Positions 44,525 to 53,476 of a stretch of DNA of 64,000 nt are shown piece after piece; the stretch's first letter is position 1; every line of letters begins with the position of its first letter. The stretch is from contig NZ_JACJON010000036.1 of assembly GCF_014695585.1 (NCBI RefSeq), positions 1 through 64,000 of the forward strand, in the 5' to 3' direction. Source of the stretch: Microcoleus sp. FACHB-831 (GTDB lineage: Bacteria; Cyanobacteriota; Cyanobacteriia; Cyanobacteriales; FACHB-T130). A program made the position numbers and the translations under genes. The notes beneath the pieces are model-generated. The model made no database searches and had not been told where the DNA came from. It was given only the letters and a program-made list of their open reading frames with translations.

Positions 44525-45911
44525 TCCCCCCTGTGTCTTGTGGCAGAGTTAAAGATGGTGAACTGTAGAAACTGGCAACTATCGCCACCATCAACCACCA
44601 GAGGGTATTTACTTCTGGGCGGTACCATACAGTATCGAAAAGACCCTGGCCGAGTAAACCAACCATACCCGCGATCGCTGCCATCAACCAAAACGCTAGG
44701 TGATTTTTGGATTCTTGCAGATGCTTCAGGTGCCTCCACCCATGATTAAACGTCACCACTAACAGCCACAGGAAACAAGAAAATCCGATAAATCCTGTTT
44801 CCACAAGAATTTCGCGCGGTATGGAATAGGCACTCAAAGCAGTGTAGCGGGGGCTGATTTGATAGATAGGGTAGATTTTGTTGAAGGCAGTGTTGCCAGG
44901 ACCAATGCCTAAAATCGGGCGATCGCGTATCATCTGGTCAACAGCCTGCCAAACATTGATGCGGAAATTGTTACTGCTATCCCCGCGACCGACAAACATA
45001 CTCAAAATGCGATCGCGCATTGGTTCGACAAACACTATCCCCATTGCCAATAATGCTGCCATAGTTACCAGTAGCGACAGCAGACCCCAAGTGCGCCAGT
45101 ACGGTGGTATATAGTCCTTCCACCAGTACCACGCCAACCCCAAGAAAGTTAAACCTAATAGCGCCAAACCAATCCAGCCACCGCGACTGAAAGTTAGTAT
45201 CGAGCAGCTTAAGTTGACAATAAGCATTGTCACTGCCAAAGCTTTGGCAACCGCGCTGCGCCAAACAAAAATAGCTGCAATGCTCAAAGCTACAGCAGGC
45301 AACAGATAAGCTGCCAGTAAGTTAGGGTTGCCTAAATAGCTATAGACTCGCGTGGTCTTAGACAAAGGAGAACTAGGATCGACCCAAGTAGCCAATTGCG
45401 CCGCTCCAAAAAACCACTGTCGCAAGCCGTATACACCGACAATCAGAGTTACGTGTAAGTATACGGTGATAATCCAAGAGCGCAGACGGGGCGATCGCAA
45501 CACCCGCGCCATCAGCGCAAACATCAACAAGTACAGCGTCAGCTTACTCCAACCAGGCATAGCCGCCGCCTTAACAGGCGACAAAGCCGTTGCCACAGTA
45601 GAAATGGCCCAATACAACAAAACAAGCAAATGAACAGGCGTCGCACCCCTCTTACCGTCATCCGATAGCGTCAGCAGGAGCCAATAAAAAGCACCCGCAC
45701 TCAACAAGACGCCTATCTGGTTATTCGGAACAAAGGGAGCCAGAGCAAACACGAGGCTAACCAACAACGCCCCAATCGGTTCCCCCCACTGCATCAGCAA
45801 GCTGCTCCGACGCCACGCCGAAAGAGGACCGACCAACCTGTACAAATAGCTGCTGCCTTGCCACTGATAAAGCGGCAAATCCGATAGCGTAAATTGTTGC
45901 CAAACAGTCAT
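44514..45911 (-). CDS. ictB: IctB-family putative bicarbonate transporter / O-antigen ligase-like
   Basis: 465 residues with roughly ten to twelve membrane helices. The N-terminus MTVWQQFTLSDLPLYQWQGSS and the loops RGGWIGL and RPILGIGPGNTAFNKIYPIYQ are IctB and Wzy/O-antigen-ligase hallmarks. IctB was first linked to inorganic carbon accumulation, but the Wzy-C fold also fits polysaccharide ligation, so the real substrate is uncertain. The last codons and the stop codon fall in a TCCCTAT heptamer repeat. A second heptamer tract lies directly upstream of its start. Confidence 0.82.
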   Translation of the reverse strand: MTVWQQFTLSDLPLYQWQGSSYLYRLVGPLSAWRRSSLLMQWGEPIGALLVSLVFALAPFVPNNQIGVLLSAGAFYWLLLTLSDDGKRGATPVHLLVLLYWAISTVATALSPVKAAAMPGWSKLTLYLLMFALMARVLRSPRLRSWIITVYLHVTLIVGVYGLRQWFFGAAQLATWVDPSSPLSKTTRVYSYLGNPNLLAAYLLPAVALSIAAIFVWRSAVAKALAVTMLIVNLSCSILTFSRGGWIGLALLGLTFLGLAWYWWKDYIPPYWRTWGLLSLLVTMAALLAMGIVFVEPMRDRILSMFVGRGDSSNNFRINVWQAVDQMIRDRPILGIGPGNTAFNKIYPIYQISPRYTALSAYSIPREILVETGFIGFSCFLWLLVVTFNHGWRHLKHLQESKNHLAFWLMAAIAGMVGLLGQGLFDTVWYRPEVNTLWWLMVAIVASFYSSPSLTLPQDTGGNRE

Positions 45912-45916
45912 TTGAC

Positions 45917-45986
45917 TTTAGACATGAGACTTTAAACTTTAGACTTTAGACTGTCCATCGTCCATAGTCCATAGTCCGGAGTCTCT
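45917..45986. repeat. ten-unit heptamer tract (TTTAGAC / AGTCCAT)
   Basis: From 45917 to 45986 the sequence is a run of 7-nt units: TTTAGAC, ATGAGAC, TTTAAAC, TTTAGAC, TTTAGAC, then TGTCCAT, CGTCCAT, AGTCCAT, AGTCCGG, AGTCTCT. It fills nearly the whole spacer between ictB and the kinase-like gene. Confidence 0.85.
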
Positions 45987-45995
45987 GCTCAAAAC

Positions 45996-47567
45996 TCAAA
46001 AGTCTTCCGATGTTGCTAACTGGGGCAGACTCACCACATACCGATACCCCGACTCTGCCGAACCTTGAACGGAAATTTGCCCCCCATGTATCTCTGCCAA
46101 CTGACAGCTAAGTAATAGCCCCAAACTTTCGCGGGAGTTATTGCCCTCAGAAAGCTGTGTCAGCTCCTCCACAATCGCCAACGCAGCCGACATAGAGGAA
46201 CTTGACATCTGATTGGCTGAGGGTAGGTAGGATATTGGTGGCTCCTCATCAATTTCATAATCTCTGTTTAGCGTGGCTTCTAAGCCATTGTCCAGAGCTG
46301 CTACAGAAGCCGTCGAGTAAAATTCAATCTGAGGCAGTCCATCTCCTAGCCAAGGGTGAGAAACCCAAACGCTTATGTTCAGTTTTTCGCTCTTGCGAGA
46401 GACGTGGATGCGAACCACACCCCCAGCCTCAGATGATTGAATGACGCTAAAAACTAGGTAGTAAAGTATTTGCCGAACTTTGTCTTTGTCTAGCGACCAG
46501 ATACGATAAGTAGGCTCTACCGATAAACGAATCTTTTGCTGTCGCTGCTTGGCCACTTGGAACAAACTATTGATCGCCTGTTGACAGAGCATTTCAATAT
46601 CTACAGATGAGATTTGGAGTTTTAGGCCACCTTCATCCAAGATTCCCAAGGCTGAAATTTCATCAACCAGCTCTACCAAGTGCTGACCGCTGTGGTGGAT
46701 AATCTCCAGGTATTCCTTCTGTTTAGTTGTTAAAGGGCCATAAACTTCGCGACCCAGAACGCTAGCCATCCCCATAACCGATGTCAACGGCGTCCGGAGT
46801 TCCTGCGCCAGACTACTGAGTAATTTTAGTTTAATGAAGTTAGGCGATATTTGTTTGCCACCTGAACCCATTCCAACATCATATTTGTCGTCCTGACTGC
46901 CCATTGTAAAATCAGAAGCAGGCAGTGGCAGGTTTACGGCTGATTTGGAAATTAGGTTGACTGAGGCTTTGCGCTCTTTAGTGAAGAGACGGTTGCGCTC
47001 ATATTCGCTCAACGCCCAGCGAGCCGTGAGTTCTAAAAAGTCAATATCTTTAGTGGTAAAAATCCGAGGCACTACATCCATCACCGCCAGCGTACCCAGG
47101 CAATATCCATCTGCTGTTATAAGTGGCGCTCCTAAGTACGAACGGATACCGTAGTGCCCAAATAGTAAGCTATTGGCAAAAACTGGGTGCGTTAGCGTAT
47201 CAGGAATAGCCAAAACTTGATGGCTATCCACTACATAAGTGCAGAAGGCTTCGCTGCGCGGCAGACACCGCGACGTTGCCAGCTCATTCATCAGCCCAAC
47301 TCTTGATAAACCCACTGCTGACTTTAGCAACTGCCTATCTTGTGCCATTACACCCAAGATGCAGATGGGCGTTTCTAAATAACGGGCAGCTGTTTGAGTG
47401 GCTTCTTCAAAAACTGGTACTGTCTCTGCTTCCAGTACTCCCATCTCGGCCAGAGCTTTCAACCTTTGTTGTTCTCTAGCTTGCGGTGTCAAACCATCCA
47501 GACGACAAAACAGTCTAGTTTCTGGGCTTACCATGACAACCCCTGTCCTCATACTCGCTGCTTGCAT
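45996..47567 (-). CDS. GAF plus histidine-kinase-like protein, phosphoacceptor His replaced by Gln
   Basis: 523 residues. A GAF domain (about 35-190) is followed by a linker and a HisKA-like segment, KLLSSLAQELRTPLTSVMG. The phosphoacceptor His of the H-box (xHELRTPL) is Gln255. The ATPase-like domain (about 345-515) has QILYYLVFSVIQSS where the N-box Asn should be and WLGDGLP in place of the G1 DxGxG. Only the late LGLLLSCQLAEIHGGQI segment is well kept. It therefore looks like a pseudokinase or regulatory partner, not an active histidine kinase. It lies between ictB and gun4 on the same strand. Start ATG 47567 is used; ATG 47552 is an alternative. Confidence 0.85.
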   Translation of the reverse strand: MQAASMRTGVVMVSPETRLFCRLDGLTPQAREQQRLKALAEMGVLEAETVPVFEEATQTAARYLETPICILGVMAQDRQLLKSAVGLSRVGLMNELATSRCLPRSEAFCTYVVDSHQVLAIPDTLTHPVFANSLLFGHYGIRSYLGAPLITADGYCLGTLAVMDVVPRIFTTKDIDFLELTARWALSEYERNRLFTKERKASVNLISKSAVNLPLPASDFTMGSQDDKYDVGMGSGGKQISPNFIKLKLLSSLAQELRTPLTSVMGMASVLGREVYGPLTTKQKEYLEIIHHSGQHLVELVDEISALGILDEGGLKLQISSVDIEMLCQQAINSLFQVAKQRQQKIRLSVEPTYRIWSLDKDKVRQILYYLVFSVIQSSEAGGVVRIHVSRKSEKLNISVWVSHPWLGDGLPQIEFYSTASVAALDNGLEATLNRDYEIDEEPPISYLPSANQMSSSSMSAALAIVEELTQLSEGNNSRESLGLLLSCQLAEIHGGQISVQGSAESGYRYVVSLPQLATSEDF

Positions 47568-47865
47568 GACTTTTTAAATAATTACCAGCTATATCTAGCG
47601 TTCCCGAACAAAGCCCCTGACAAACATTTGAGGTGATATTGCTTAAAAGTTTGAAGCACTAAGGCCCTGGCGTACTATATTTTCGTAATTTCTAATTGGT
47701 AATTTGCAATTTTTAATTAAACAAAGAGCGATGGATGCAAGATTTAATAAGTATGAGCGAGACAAATCTTGCACCATTTATTGCAAATTGGGTCTTTTAG
47801 AGACAGCAGTCTAGCCAGCACTCGTTACCCAAGTGTTGCTTGGGAACGAGAATATCAGCGAATCT
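47568..47865. other. 298-bp spacer between gun4 and the kinase-like gene
   Basis: AT-rich with AATTTGCAATTTTTAATT-type low complexity near 47700, and the 47821-47850 hairpin. No gene or RNA was recognised. Confidence 0.5.
47821..47850. repeat. CTCGTTACCCAAG...CTTGGGAACGAG hairpin
   Basis: Twelve base pairs with one bulged A and a 5-nt loop (TGTTG), 16 bp downstream of gun4 on its minus strand. This CTCGTTCCCAAG-type palindrome is a familiar dispersed repeat in cyanobacteria (recalled); here it may also act as the gun4 terminator. Confidence 0.65.
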
Positions 47866-48618
47866 TTATTCGCCCTTTTTAGCCCCGTCGCTAGAGCTAG
47901 ACCACGCTGGATGAGACAACAAAGAGGAAATTACCCGCACGCCCCGCAGCTGATTTGAGAGGGGCAGATGGCCTCTGGGTGCGGTTAGATTCCAGGTAAA
48001 CTCGTTGGGATATCGCGTCCAGTTATTGCCAGCTTTCCAGCCAATTTTTGGCCATAACTTTTCCCAATTTTTGCCCAGTGAGAGCCAGATTTCCCGTTGA
48101 ACGGAAAAGCCAAATCTACCTTCGGAGTAAACGAACCACAAGCTATTGATTGTTTGTAGGTCGGTAATGGGAAAATTTTCTACTTCTGTAAAATACAGCC
48201 ATTTTCTTTTTACTGCGGTTGCTCCTGCTAGTTCGCAGAGCTTTTGTAGGGTGAGGCGGTCGGCTGCCTGAAAGTCTTGTGCGGCGAGCAACTGTTGTAT
48301 TTGAGTGTAATCAATGCTGCGCTCGGAATGCAGCGGCAATATGCCCTTGGGAAAGTAGGTTTGGAGAAATTCAGTTGCGGCTTTTGAGCTGGCCGATAGT
48401 AAAGCTTGATAAGCTTTACCATCAACACAGCTTGCTGGTGAGGATCGGCCTTGAGCTAAAAATTCCATCAAGACCTCTAAGCCCTCATCCCCAGCACTTA
48501 CGAGTTCTGGGATGATTTGTAGTTGAGCTTTTTCAGAGCCAGACTTGAATTTGAGGCGGAGGTCGGCGAGTAGGTTGTTGCTGGTGTCTGGTAGAGCGGC
48601 AGTGGTTGGGTCAGTCAT
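47866..48618 (-). CDS. gun4: GUN4-domain tetrapyrrole-binding protein
   Basis: 250 residues, the usual size for cyanobacterial GUN4. An N-terminal HEAT-like helical domain (about 1-95) is followed by the GUN4 core: TQIQQLLAAQDFQAADRLT (helices A/B), then FTEVENFPITDLQTINSLWFV, EGRFGFSVQREIW and W...PNEFTWNLTAPRGHLP, containing the porphyrin-binding groove. GUN4 stimulates Mg-chelatase by delivering protoporphyrin IX and Mg-protoporphyrin. It stands apart from chlorophyll genes here, between a kinase-like gene and the rfaE2-like gene. Confidence 0.93.
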   Translation of the reverse strand: MTDPTTAALPDTSNNLLADLRLKFKSGSEKAQLQIIPELVSAGDEGLEVLMEFLAQGRSSPASCVDGKAYQALLSASSKAATEFLQTYFPKGILPLHSERSIDYTQIQQLLAAQDFQAADRLTLQKLCELAGATAVKRKWLYFTEVENFPITDLQTINSLWFVYSEGRFGFSVQREIWLSLGKNWEKLWPKIGWKAGNNWTRYPNEFTWNLTAPRGHLPLSNQLRGVRVISSLLSHPAWSSSSDGAKKGE

Positions 48619-48748
48619 TAAATAGTGGACTAGGGTCTGTGAATTTAGGACTGTCTAAAGCCTTGGGCGCAAGTAAGGTGAGTGTCGATTGAAGATATGG
48701 TTTCTGTGTTATCGACATATCCACCCATTCCAAGTCTAAGGTCTGGAG

Positions 48749-49243
48749 TTACCCGTCTGGGCGCAGGATGCGGTTAATAATTCCTGTAGTCGAGGTGGGA
48801 ATTTCTACTTTGACCAACTGAATTTGGCCTTTGTAGGCTTGAACGGCTGGTGCTTCCGGCAGCGTTTCCAAGCTGTAGTCGCCTCCTTTGACGTAGATTT
48901 CGGGTTTGAGGGCTTCAATTAAGCTAGTCGCTGTAGATGAGTGGAAAATTACTACCCCATCAACTGGCTTTAGGGCGGCGAGAAGTTCAGCACGCTGTTG
49001 CTCTGGCACAATGGGTCGGGCGGGTAATCCTGGTTTGTTTGGCTTGATGGTACGCACTGAGTCATCGCTGTTTAAACCGACGATGAGCGATCGCCCCAAG
49101 GACTTAGCCACCTGTAAGTACCGCACGTGACCGACGTGGAGCAGATCGAAGCAGCCATTGGTAAAAACCAAGGGTCGCCACCGATCGCTGTATCGTGCGA
49201 TCGCTTCTTCTATTTCGCTCAATGTATAAACGCCGGAAATCAT
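48749..49243 (-). CDS. rfaE2: RfaE2/HldE-type nucleotidyltransferase (heptose-1-phosphate adenylyltransferase-like)
   Basis: 164 residues from ATG 49243; a TTG at 49276 gives an 11-residue extension without support. The cytidylyltransferase-like fold has VFTNGCFDLLHVGHVRYL with the HxGH nucleotide motif, then LIVGLNSDDSVR, RAELLAALKPVDGVV and a C-terminal PTSTTGIINRI (the STT loop). In LPS synthesis this domain makes ADP-heptose. No kinase half (RfaE1) is adjacent, and whether this organism makes heptose is unclear; a related NMP transfer is possible. Confidence 0.82.
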   Translation of the reverse strand: MISGVYTLSEIEEAIARYSDRWRPLVFTNGCFDLLHVGHVRYLQVAKSLGRSLIVGLNSDDSVRTIKPNKPGLPARPIVPEQQRAELLAALKPVDGVVIFHSSTATSLIEALKPEIYVKGGDYSLETLPEAPAVQAYKGQIQLVKVEIPTSTTGIINRILRPDG

Positions 49244-49323
49244 TTTGCTTGGGGCTACTTGCACAAAAAGTATCAATTAAGAATTATTGCCTAAATGATG
49301 TTTTTCAAGGCTTGATGAGTAAT

Positions 49324-50025
49324 TCATTTTTCACCGTCTGCGGGTGGTCTGTATCCCCTTTCAAAGGCAAAACGTACCAGCTGCGACCTATTCTCTAGAT
49401 CTAGCTTGCTGAGGATGTTACTCAGATGCGTCTGAACCGTGCGGGGGCTGATAAACAAGCGATCGCTAATTTGTTTATTAGTAAAACCCTGTATAACCTC
49501 CCAAAACACTCTTTGCTCTGCTGGAGTCAACGGCAGCGACTGAGGGGGAGATGAAGACGAAGCAGATGCCGCTGTTTCCGCCTTATTGGGTGTGGCCGAG
49601 GCCATAGAACCCGCACCTAAATGCTGCATTAACCTTACCATCTCAGCATTGATGCGGCGCGATCGCTCTAACTGCGCTTCAATTTTCGCTACTAATTCCC
49701 TCGGTTCAAATGGTTTTGTCAAATAATCATCCGCCCCTATCGAGTGCCCTTGAATCCGATCTTCGAGTTCTCCTTGACCAGACAAAAATATAAACGGCAC
49801 CAATTGCCCCTCACGGGTCGCGCGCAAGCGACGACAAAACTCTATCCCGTCCATATCTGGCATGATCACATCAGAAACTACCAGATCCGGCGGGTTATGC
49901 TCAAAAACGGTCAATCCCTCGATTCCTGAACTAACGTCCTGAACTTGGTATCCCTGGTTTTGTAGGAAGCGGGTCAGGACTACTCGCAGGGTGTTATCGT
50001 CGTCAACGACTAAAATCCTTTTCAT
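49324..50025 (-). CDS. NarL/LuxR-family response regulator
   Basis: 233 residues. The receiver domain (1-120) has D8-D9-D10, phosphoacceptor D52 in VVSDVIMPDMDG, and K104 in YLTKPFEP. A linker (about 120-165) includes a Ser/Ala-rich stretch (ASASSSSPP). A LuxR-type helix-turn-helix (about 165-230) has TPAEQRVFWEVIQG, TNKQISDRLFISPRTVQTHLSNILSKL. It therefore binds DNA when phosphorylated. No sensor kinase lies nearby. Start ATG 50025 is clear. Its 729-bp upstream spacer contains a strong hairpin. Confidence 0.93.
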   Translation of the reverse strand: MKRILVVDDDNTLRVVLTRFLQNQGYQVQDVSSGIEGLTVFEHNPPDLVVSDVIMPDMDGIEFCRRLRATREGQLVPFIFLSGQGELEDRIQGHSIGADDYLTKPFEPRELVAKIEAQLERSRRINAEMVRLMQHLGAGSMASATPNKAETAASASSSSPPQSLPLTPAEQRVFWEVIQGFTNKQISDRLFISPRTVQTHLSNILSKLDLENRSQLVRFAFERGYRPPADGEK

Positions 50026-50350
50026 CTCGCTTATAACCCTGGGTGTGAATTTCCTCGCGGGATACCCTATGCAGTTCCCTAAGCGAAGCGATTATAGCCA
50101 AGAATATGTCACCACTTTTAAACCGCTGCCTTGGAACTCAGCGGGGGAGAAAAGCGGGTTGGGGATGACCCCTTGGCTAGAAAATCATAGTGTAAATTGC
50201 CTATTCGTCAATATCGCAAACGGAACCCGCCGTTAGTAATAGCTACGCATTGCCGCCAGCTTATGCGTAAATCTACTGGTTATCTGCTTTCTTGACTCAG
50301 CCTTACCGCCTCTGGGTTGGCCTGCACTTAAGGCAGCTTTGCCCAAATTC

Positions 50351-50384
50351 CAGGCTATAGGGAATGAAAATTCCCTATAGCCTG
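50351..50384. ncRNA. 15-bp perfect hairpin with GAAA tetraloop
   Basis: CAGGCTATAGGGAAT (50351-50365) and ATTCCCTATAGCCTG (50370-50384) pair perfectly around GAAA, a GNRA tetraloop when transcribed from the plus strand. No T-tract follows, so an ordinary terminator is unlikely. It could be part of an RNA leader or an unrecognised small RNA; it may equally be a repeat. Confidence 0.3.
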
Positions 50385-50708
50385 TGATGTATTCCCCAAC
50401 AATTTCTTAGGTGCCCAGGTAAAAATTCACACAATCTCAGCATAATGCCTTAAGTTTCAGTACATATAAGCATTTTACCCAATCAGTAACTTAGCCGACG
50501 CCGTAGATCGGTTTTGAGGTTCGCTTACTATCTTGGTGGTTAGCGGGAGTATTTTGAGGGGGGAACGATCGCCCCTCAAAAGACCTTGGTAACTTATCTA
50601 ACAAGAAATTCTAACCGCCAATAGACTAGCAATAGTAATCCTACAGCAGGGTATTCTATGTCAGGACTTCCTAATATTTTTTGGTTTAACTATCCTTAGC
50701 CACAGAGA

Positions 50709-50727
50709 TTTTGGTAGCCTACCAAAA
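50709..50727. promoter_or_regulatory. 19-nt palindrome upstream of icd
   Basis: TTTTGGTAG-C-CTACCAAAA ends 26 bp before the icd ATG. A two-fold symmetric site this close to a start may be an operator or a leader hairpin. Confidence 0.4.
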
Positions 50728-50753
50728 AAGCACGGTATCAAGCTTATAGCAAT

Positions 50754-52181
50754 ATGTACGAGAAAATAGCTCCTCCAGAATTAGGCGATCGCATCACCTT
50801 CCAAAATGGCGAACCCATCGTCCCTGATAACCCCATCGTTCCCTTCATCAGGGGAGACGGCACGGGAATCGACATCTGGCCTGCCGCCCAAAAAGTCTTA
50901 GACGCCGCAGTAGCAAAAGCTTATGGCGGCAAGCGGCAAATCAGCTGGTTCAAAGTTTACGCCGGAGATGAAGCCTGCGAAAAATACGGCACCTACCAAT
51001 ACTTGCCCGAAGACACCCTGCAAGCCATCAGAGAATACGGCATTGCCATAAAAGGCCCCCTCACCACGCCAGTTGGAGGAGGCATCAGGTCGCTAAACGT
51101 AGCACTGCGCCAGATTTTTGACCTATATTCCTGCGTTCGTCCCTGCAAATATTACGCAGGCACGCCCTCTCCTCACAAAAACCCGGAAAAACTAGATGTC
51201 CTCGTCTATCGCGAAAACACAGAAGACATCTACCTGGGAATTGAGTGGCGTCAAGGCAGCGAAATTGGCGACAAACTGATTAAACTGCTCAACACTGAGT
51301 TAATTCCAGCAACACCAGAACACGGTAAAAAGCAAATCCCCCTTGATTCTGGTATCGGCATCAAGCCAATTAGTAAAACTGGCTCCCAGCGTCTAGTGCG
51401 CCGTGCCATACAGAATGCCTTGCGCTTACCCAAACAAAAGCAGCAGGTGACTTTGGTACATAAGGGCAACATTATGAAGTACACCGAAGGCGCTTTCCGA
51501 GATTGGGGGTACGAGTTAGCTACTACTGAATTTCGGGCGCAATGCGTTACGGAACGCGAGTCTTGGATTTTGGGCAACAAAGAGCGCAATCCCAACATCA
51601 CATTAGAAGAAAACGCCCGTCAGATTGAACCTGGGTATGACGCCCTCACTGCCGAAAAACAAGCCAAAATTTGCCAGGAAGTTGAACAAGTCCTCAACGC
51701 CATTGGTGAAACTCACGGCAATGGTCAGTGGAAAGACAAGGTGATGGTAAACGATCGGATAGCCGATAGCATTTTCCAGCAGATTCAGACACGCCCGGAT
51801 GAGTATTCCATCCTCGCCACGATGAACCTGAACGGTGATTATCTATCGGATGCTGCTGCCGCAATTGTCGGCGGTTTGGGGATGGGGCCAGGAGCTAACA
51901 TTGGCGACCAGTGTGCCATATTTGAGGCAACTCACGGCACGGCGCCCAAGCACGCTGGCTTAGACCGGATTAACCCCGGTTCTGTCATTTTGTCGGGAGT
52001 GATGATGCTGGAATTCATGGGTTGGCAGGAAGCAGCAGACCTAATCAAACAGGGAATTGGAGCCGCCATTTCTAACGGTGAAGTAACTTATGACTTGGCT
52101 CGGTTGATGGAACCACCCGTAGATCCACCCCTGAAATGTTCTGAGTTTGCCGATGCTATCATCACGCACTTCAATCGCTAG
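50754..52181 (+). CDS. icd: NADP-dependent isocitrate dehydrogenase
   Basis: 475 residues, the usual cyanobacterial size. Starts [14 protein letters not shown], then the substrate region ([14 protein letters not shown]; the Ser/Asn region [24 protein letters not shown]), [36 protein letters not shown]-type wording and the metal Asp [17 protein letters not shown]. It makes 2-oxoglutarate and NADPH, the main carbon skeleton for nitrogen assimilation. Full length. It is preceded by a palindrome (50709-50727) and followed by an imperfect inverted repeat shared with the convergent gene. No NtcA box was identified. Confidence 0.95.
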   Translation: MYEKIAPPELGDRITFQNGEPIVPDNPIVPFIRGDGTGIDIWPAAQKVLDAAVAKAYGGKRQISWFKVYAGDEACEKYGTYQYLPEDTLQAIREYGIAIKGPLTTPVGGGIRSLNVALRQIFDLYSCVRPCKYYAGTPSPHKNPEKLDVLVYRENTEDIYLGIEWRQGSEIGDKLIKLLNTELIPATPEHGKKQIPLDSGIGIKPISKTGSQRLVRRAIQNALRLPKQKQQVTLVHKGNIMKYTEGAFRDWGYELATTEFRAQCVTERESWILGNKERNPNITLEENARQIEPGYDALTAEKQAKICQEVEQVLNAIGETHGNGQWKDKVMVNDRIADSIFQQIQTRPDEYSILATMNLNGDYLSDAAAAIVGGLGMGPGANIGDQCAIFEATHGTAPKHAGLDRINPGSVILSGVMMLEFMGWQEAADLIKQGIGAAISNGEVTYDLARLMEPPVDPPLKCSEFADAIITHFNR

Positions 52182-52190
52182 TTGGTAATT

Positions 52191-52228
52191 GGTAAGGGGT
52201 AATTTTTAAACAACGATTACCCATTACC
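52191..52228. terminator. inverted repeat between convergent icd and the Pro-rich gene
   Basis: GGTAAGGGGTAAT (52191-52203) against ATTACCCATTACC (52216-52228), one mismatch, 12-nt loop. It lies between the two gene ends and could terminate both ways; no T-run. Confidence 0.45.
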
Positions 52229-52237
52229 TACTAACTA

Positions 52238-53476
52238 CTAGGGATTGGAAAAAGTATTAATCTGACCTCCACCGCTGTATTGTCCGGGAACGTATTGTCG
52301 TGATGTTGGGCGGGGTTGAATTGAGTTGGGCGGATTTATTTGACTGGGTTGCACTGCGGAATTATTTAGTGTGGAATTAAAACCGGGGTTTGTTACTCCT
52401 GTGTTCTGGCTTGGCAACCCAGTTGAATATTGCGGCATATAGTAATTGCCCGGTATTACTGGTGCGGAGGGCAAAGTTGCGGGTACAGTCGGTTGCACTG
52501 GCACTGACTGCGGCTGGGTTAAATAGGTATAGGAATTGGTGGGATTGTTTATGGTTGGCGTTGGTGGGACGCTATAGCTTTGTATGGTGGGCGCGACCGT
52601 CGTCGCTGGAGGGGCGATCGCATTGCTCAAACTTGGAGTGGGGAGTAGTGGCTGCCCTTGGGTTGTTGTAGTTATCTGATTATTCGCTTCTCTGGGTTCT
52701 AGAGGTGTTAGAGATGTCTGAGCATTGGGGATAGGAGTAGGTGGCTGTGTAGGTTGGTTCAGCGCGGCTTCTAACGAGCGAGGATTGGTTGCGTCTCGCC
52801 GTTCTGCTGGGACTACCGTTGGTGTGTCTTGCTGGTTAACTAAATTTAGCCAATTGTCTGTCTGTACTGGTGTTTTGGTTCCATCAGCTTTGGATGCAGA
52901 AAATTCAGGGGTGACTGGTTGGATGGGCATAAAGCGATCGCCACTTCCAAAAGGCCCGTTATTTAAGATTTCTTGTGCTGATGCAGCAAAAGTATTATTA
53001 GTATTTTGCTTGTTAGAGGGCTTCGGTACTAGGGTTACAGGAGCAGCGCTTGGTATGTTTGTCGTCGAATCGGTATTGGAGCTGGCCTTTTGACGATTGT
53101 ACGCCTCAAACAAACCCTCTTGTTTGCTGGATTTAGCTGTCGCGTTTGGTGCGATCGCAGAGGGTGGAACATTCAGGGGCGTAACTTCTGCCATTATCAC
53201 TGGCAAGCTATCAATATCTGCACCGATAGATCTAACATCTGCCTGAGAAAGCGTTGTGTCAGTAGAAGAATTATTTGAATTTATCGCTTGCTCGTTACCA
53301 GTCTCGCTGTCATCCCAAGCAGTATTGAGCCAGTCCGGGTGAGTAAAATACTGCCAAGCGAATAACGCCAACACAAGTAGCGATGTAGCTGCACCCCAAA
53401 ACTCTGGTCGCGCCACAAGCCGTAACCGCGCTTTGATTATTCGGAAGTATGCGGGGGTTTGCTTGCGAGATGTCAT
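52238..53476 (-). CDS. membrane-anchored Pro/Thr/Gln/Asn-rich protein of unknown function
   Basis: 412 residues. A basic N-terminus and one membrane helix (about 27-45, FWGAATSLLVLALFAWQYF) are followed by about 360 residues of low-complexity sequence rich in Pro, Thr, Asn, Ser and Gln (NPTNSYTYLTQPQSVPV, PIPNAQTSLTPLEPREA). It predicts a long, disordered extracytoplasmic tail ending YVPGQYSGGGQINTFSNP. It lies 440 bp downstream of lptF/G on the same strand, which suggests but does not prove a cell-envelope role. No domain was recognised. Confidence 0.7.
   Translation of the reverse strand: MTSRKQTPAYFRIIKARLRLVARPEFWGAATSLLVLALFAWQYFTHPDWLNTAWDDSETGNEQAINSNNSSTDTTLSQADVRSIGADIDSLPVIMAEVTPLNVPPSAIAPNATAKSSKQEGLFEAYNRQKASSNTDSTTNIPSAAPVTLVPKPSNKQNTNNTFAASAQEILNNGPFGSGDRFMPIQPVTPEFSASKADGTKTPVQTDNWLNLVNQQDTPTVVPAERRDATNPRSLEAALNQPTQPPTPIPNAQTSLTPLEPREANNQITTTTQGQPLLPTPSLSNAIAPPATTVAPTIQSYSVPPTPTINNPTNSYTYLTQPQSVPVQPTVPATLPSAPVIPGNYYMPQYSTGLPSQNTGVTNPGFNSTLNNSAVQPSQINPPNSIQPRPTSRQYVPGQYSGGGQINTFSNP

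Larger units (their letters stand above)
50026..50753. other. 728-bp spacer before icd
   Basis: Divergent spacer between the NarL-type regulator and icd. Holds a 15-bp hairpin with a GAAA loop (50351-50384), a GGGGATGACCCC mini-palindrome near 50164, and the 19-nt palindrome at 50709-50727. No ORF with features and no recognised RNA. No NtcA-type GTA-N8-TAC was found near icd. Confidence 0.6.

Noticed and set aside
49991-50236. 81-codon plus-strand frame
   Set aside because: Overlaps the start of the NarL-type regulator on the opposite strand and shows no domain.
50560-50753. NtcA binding site upstream of icd
   Set aside because: Looked for GTA-N8-TAC with a -10 box; the nearest matches have the wrong spacing.
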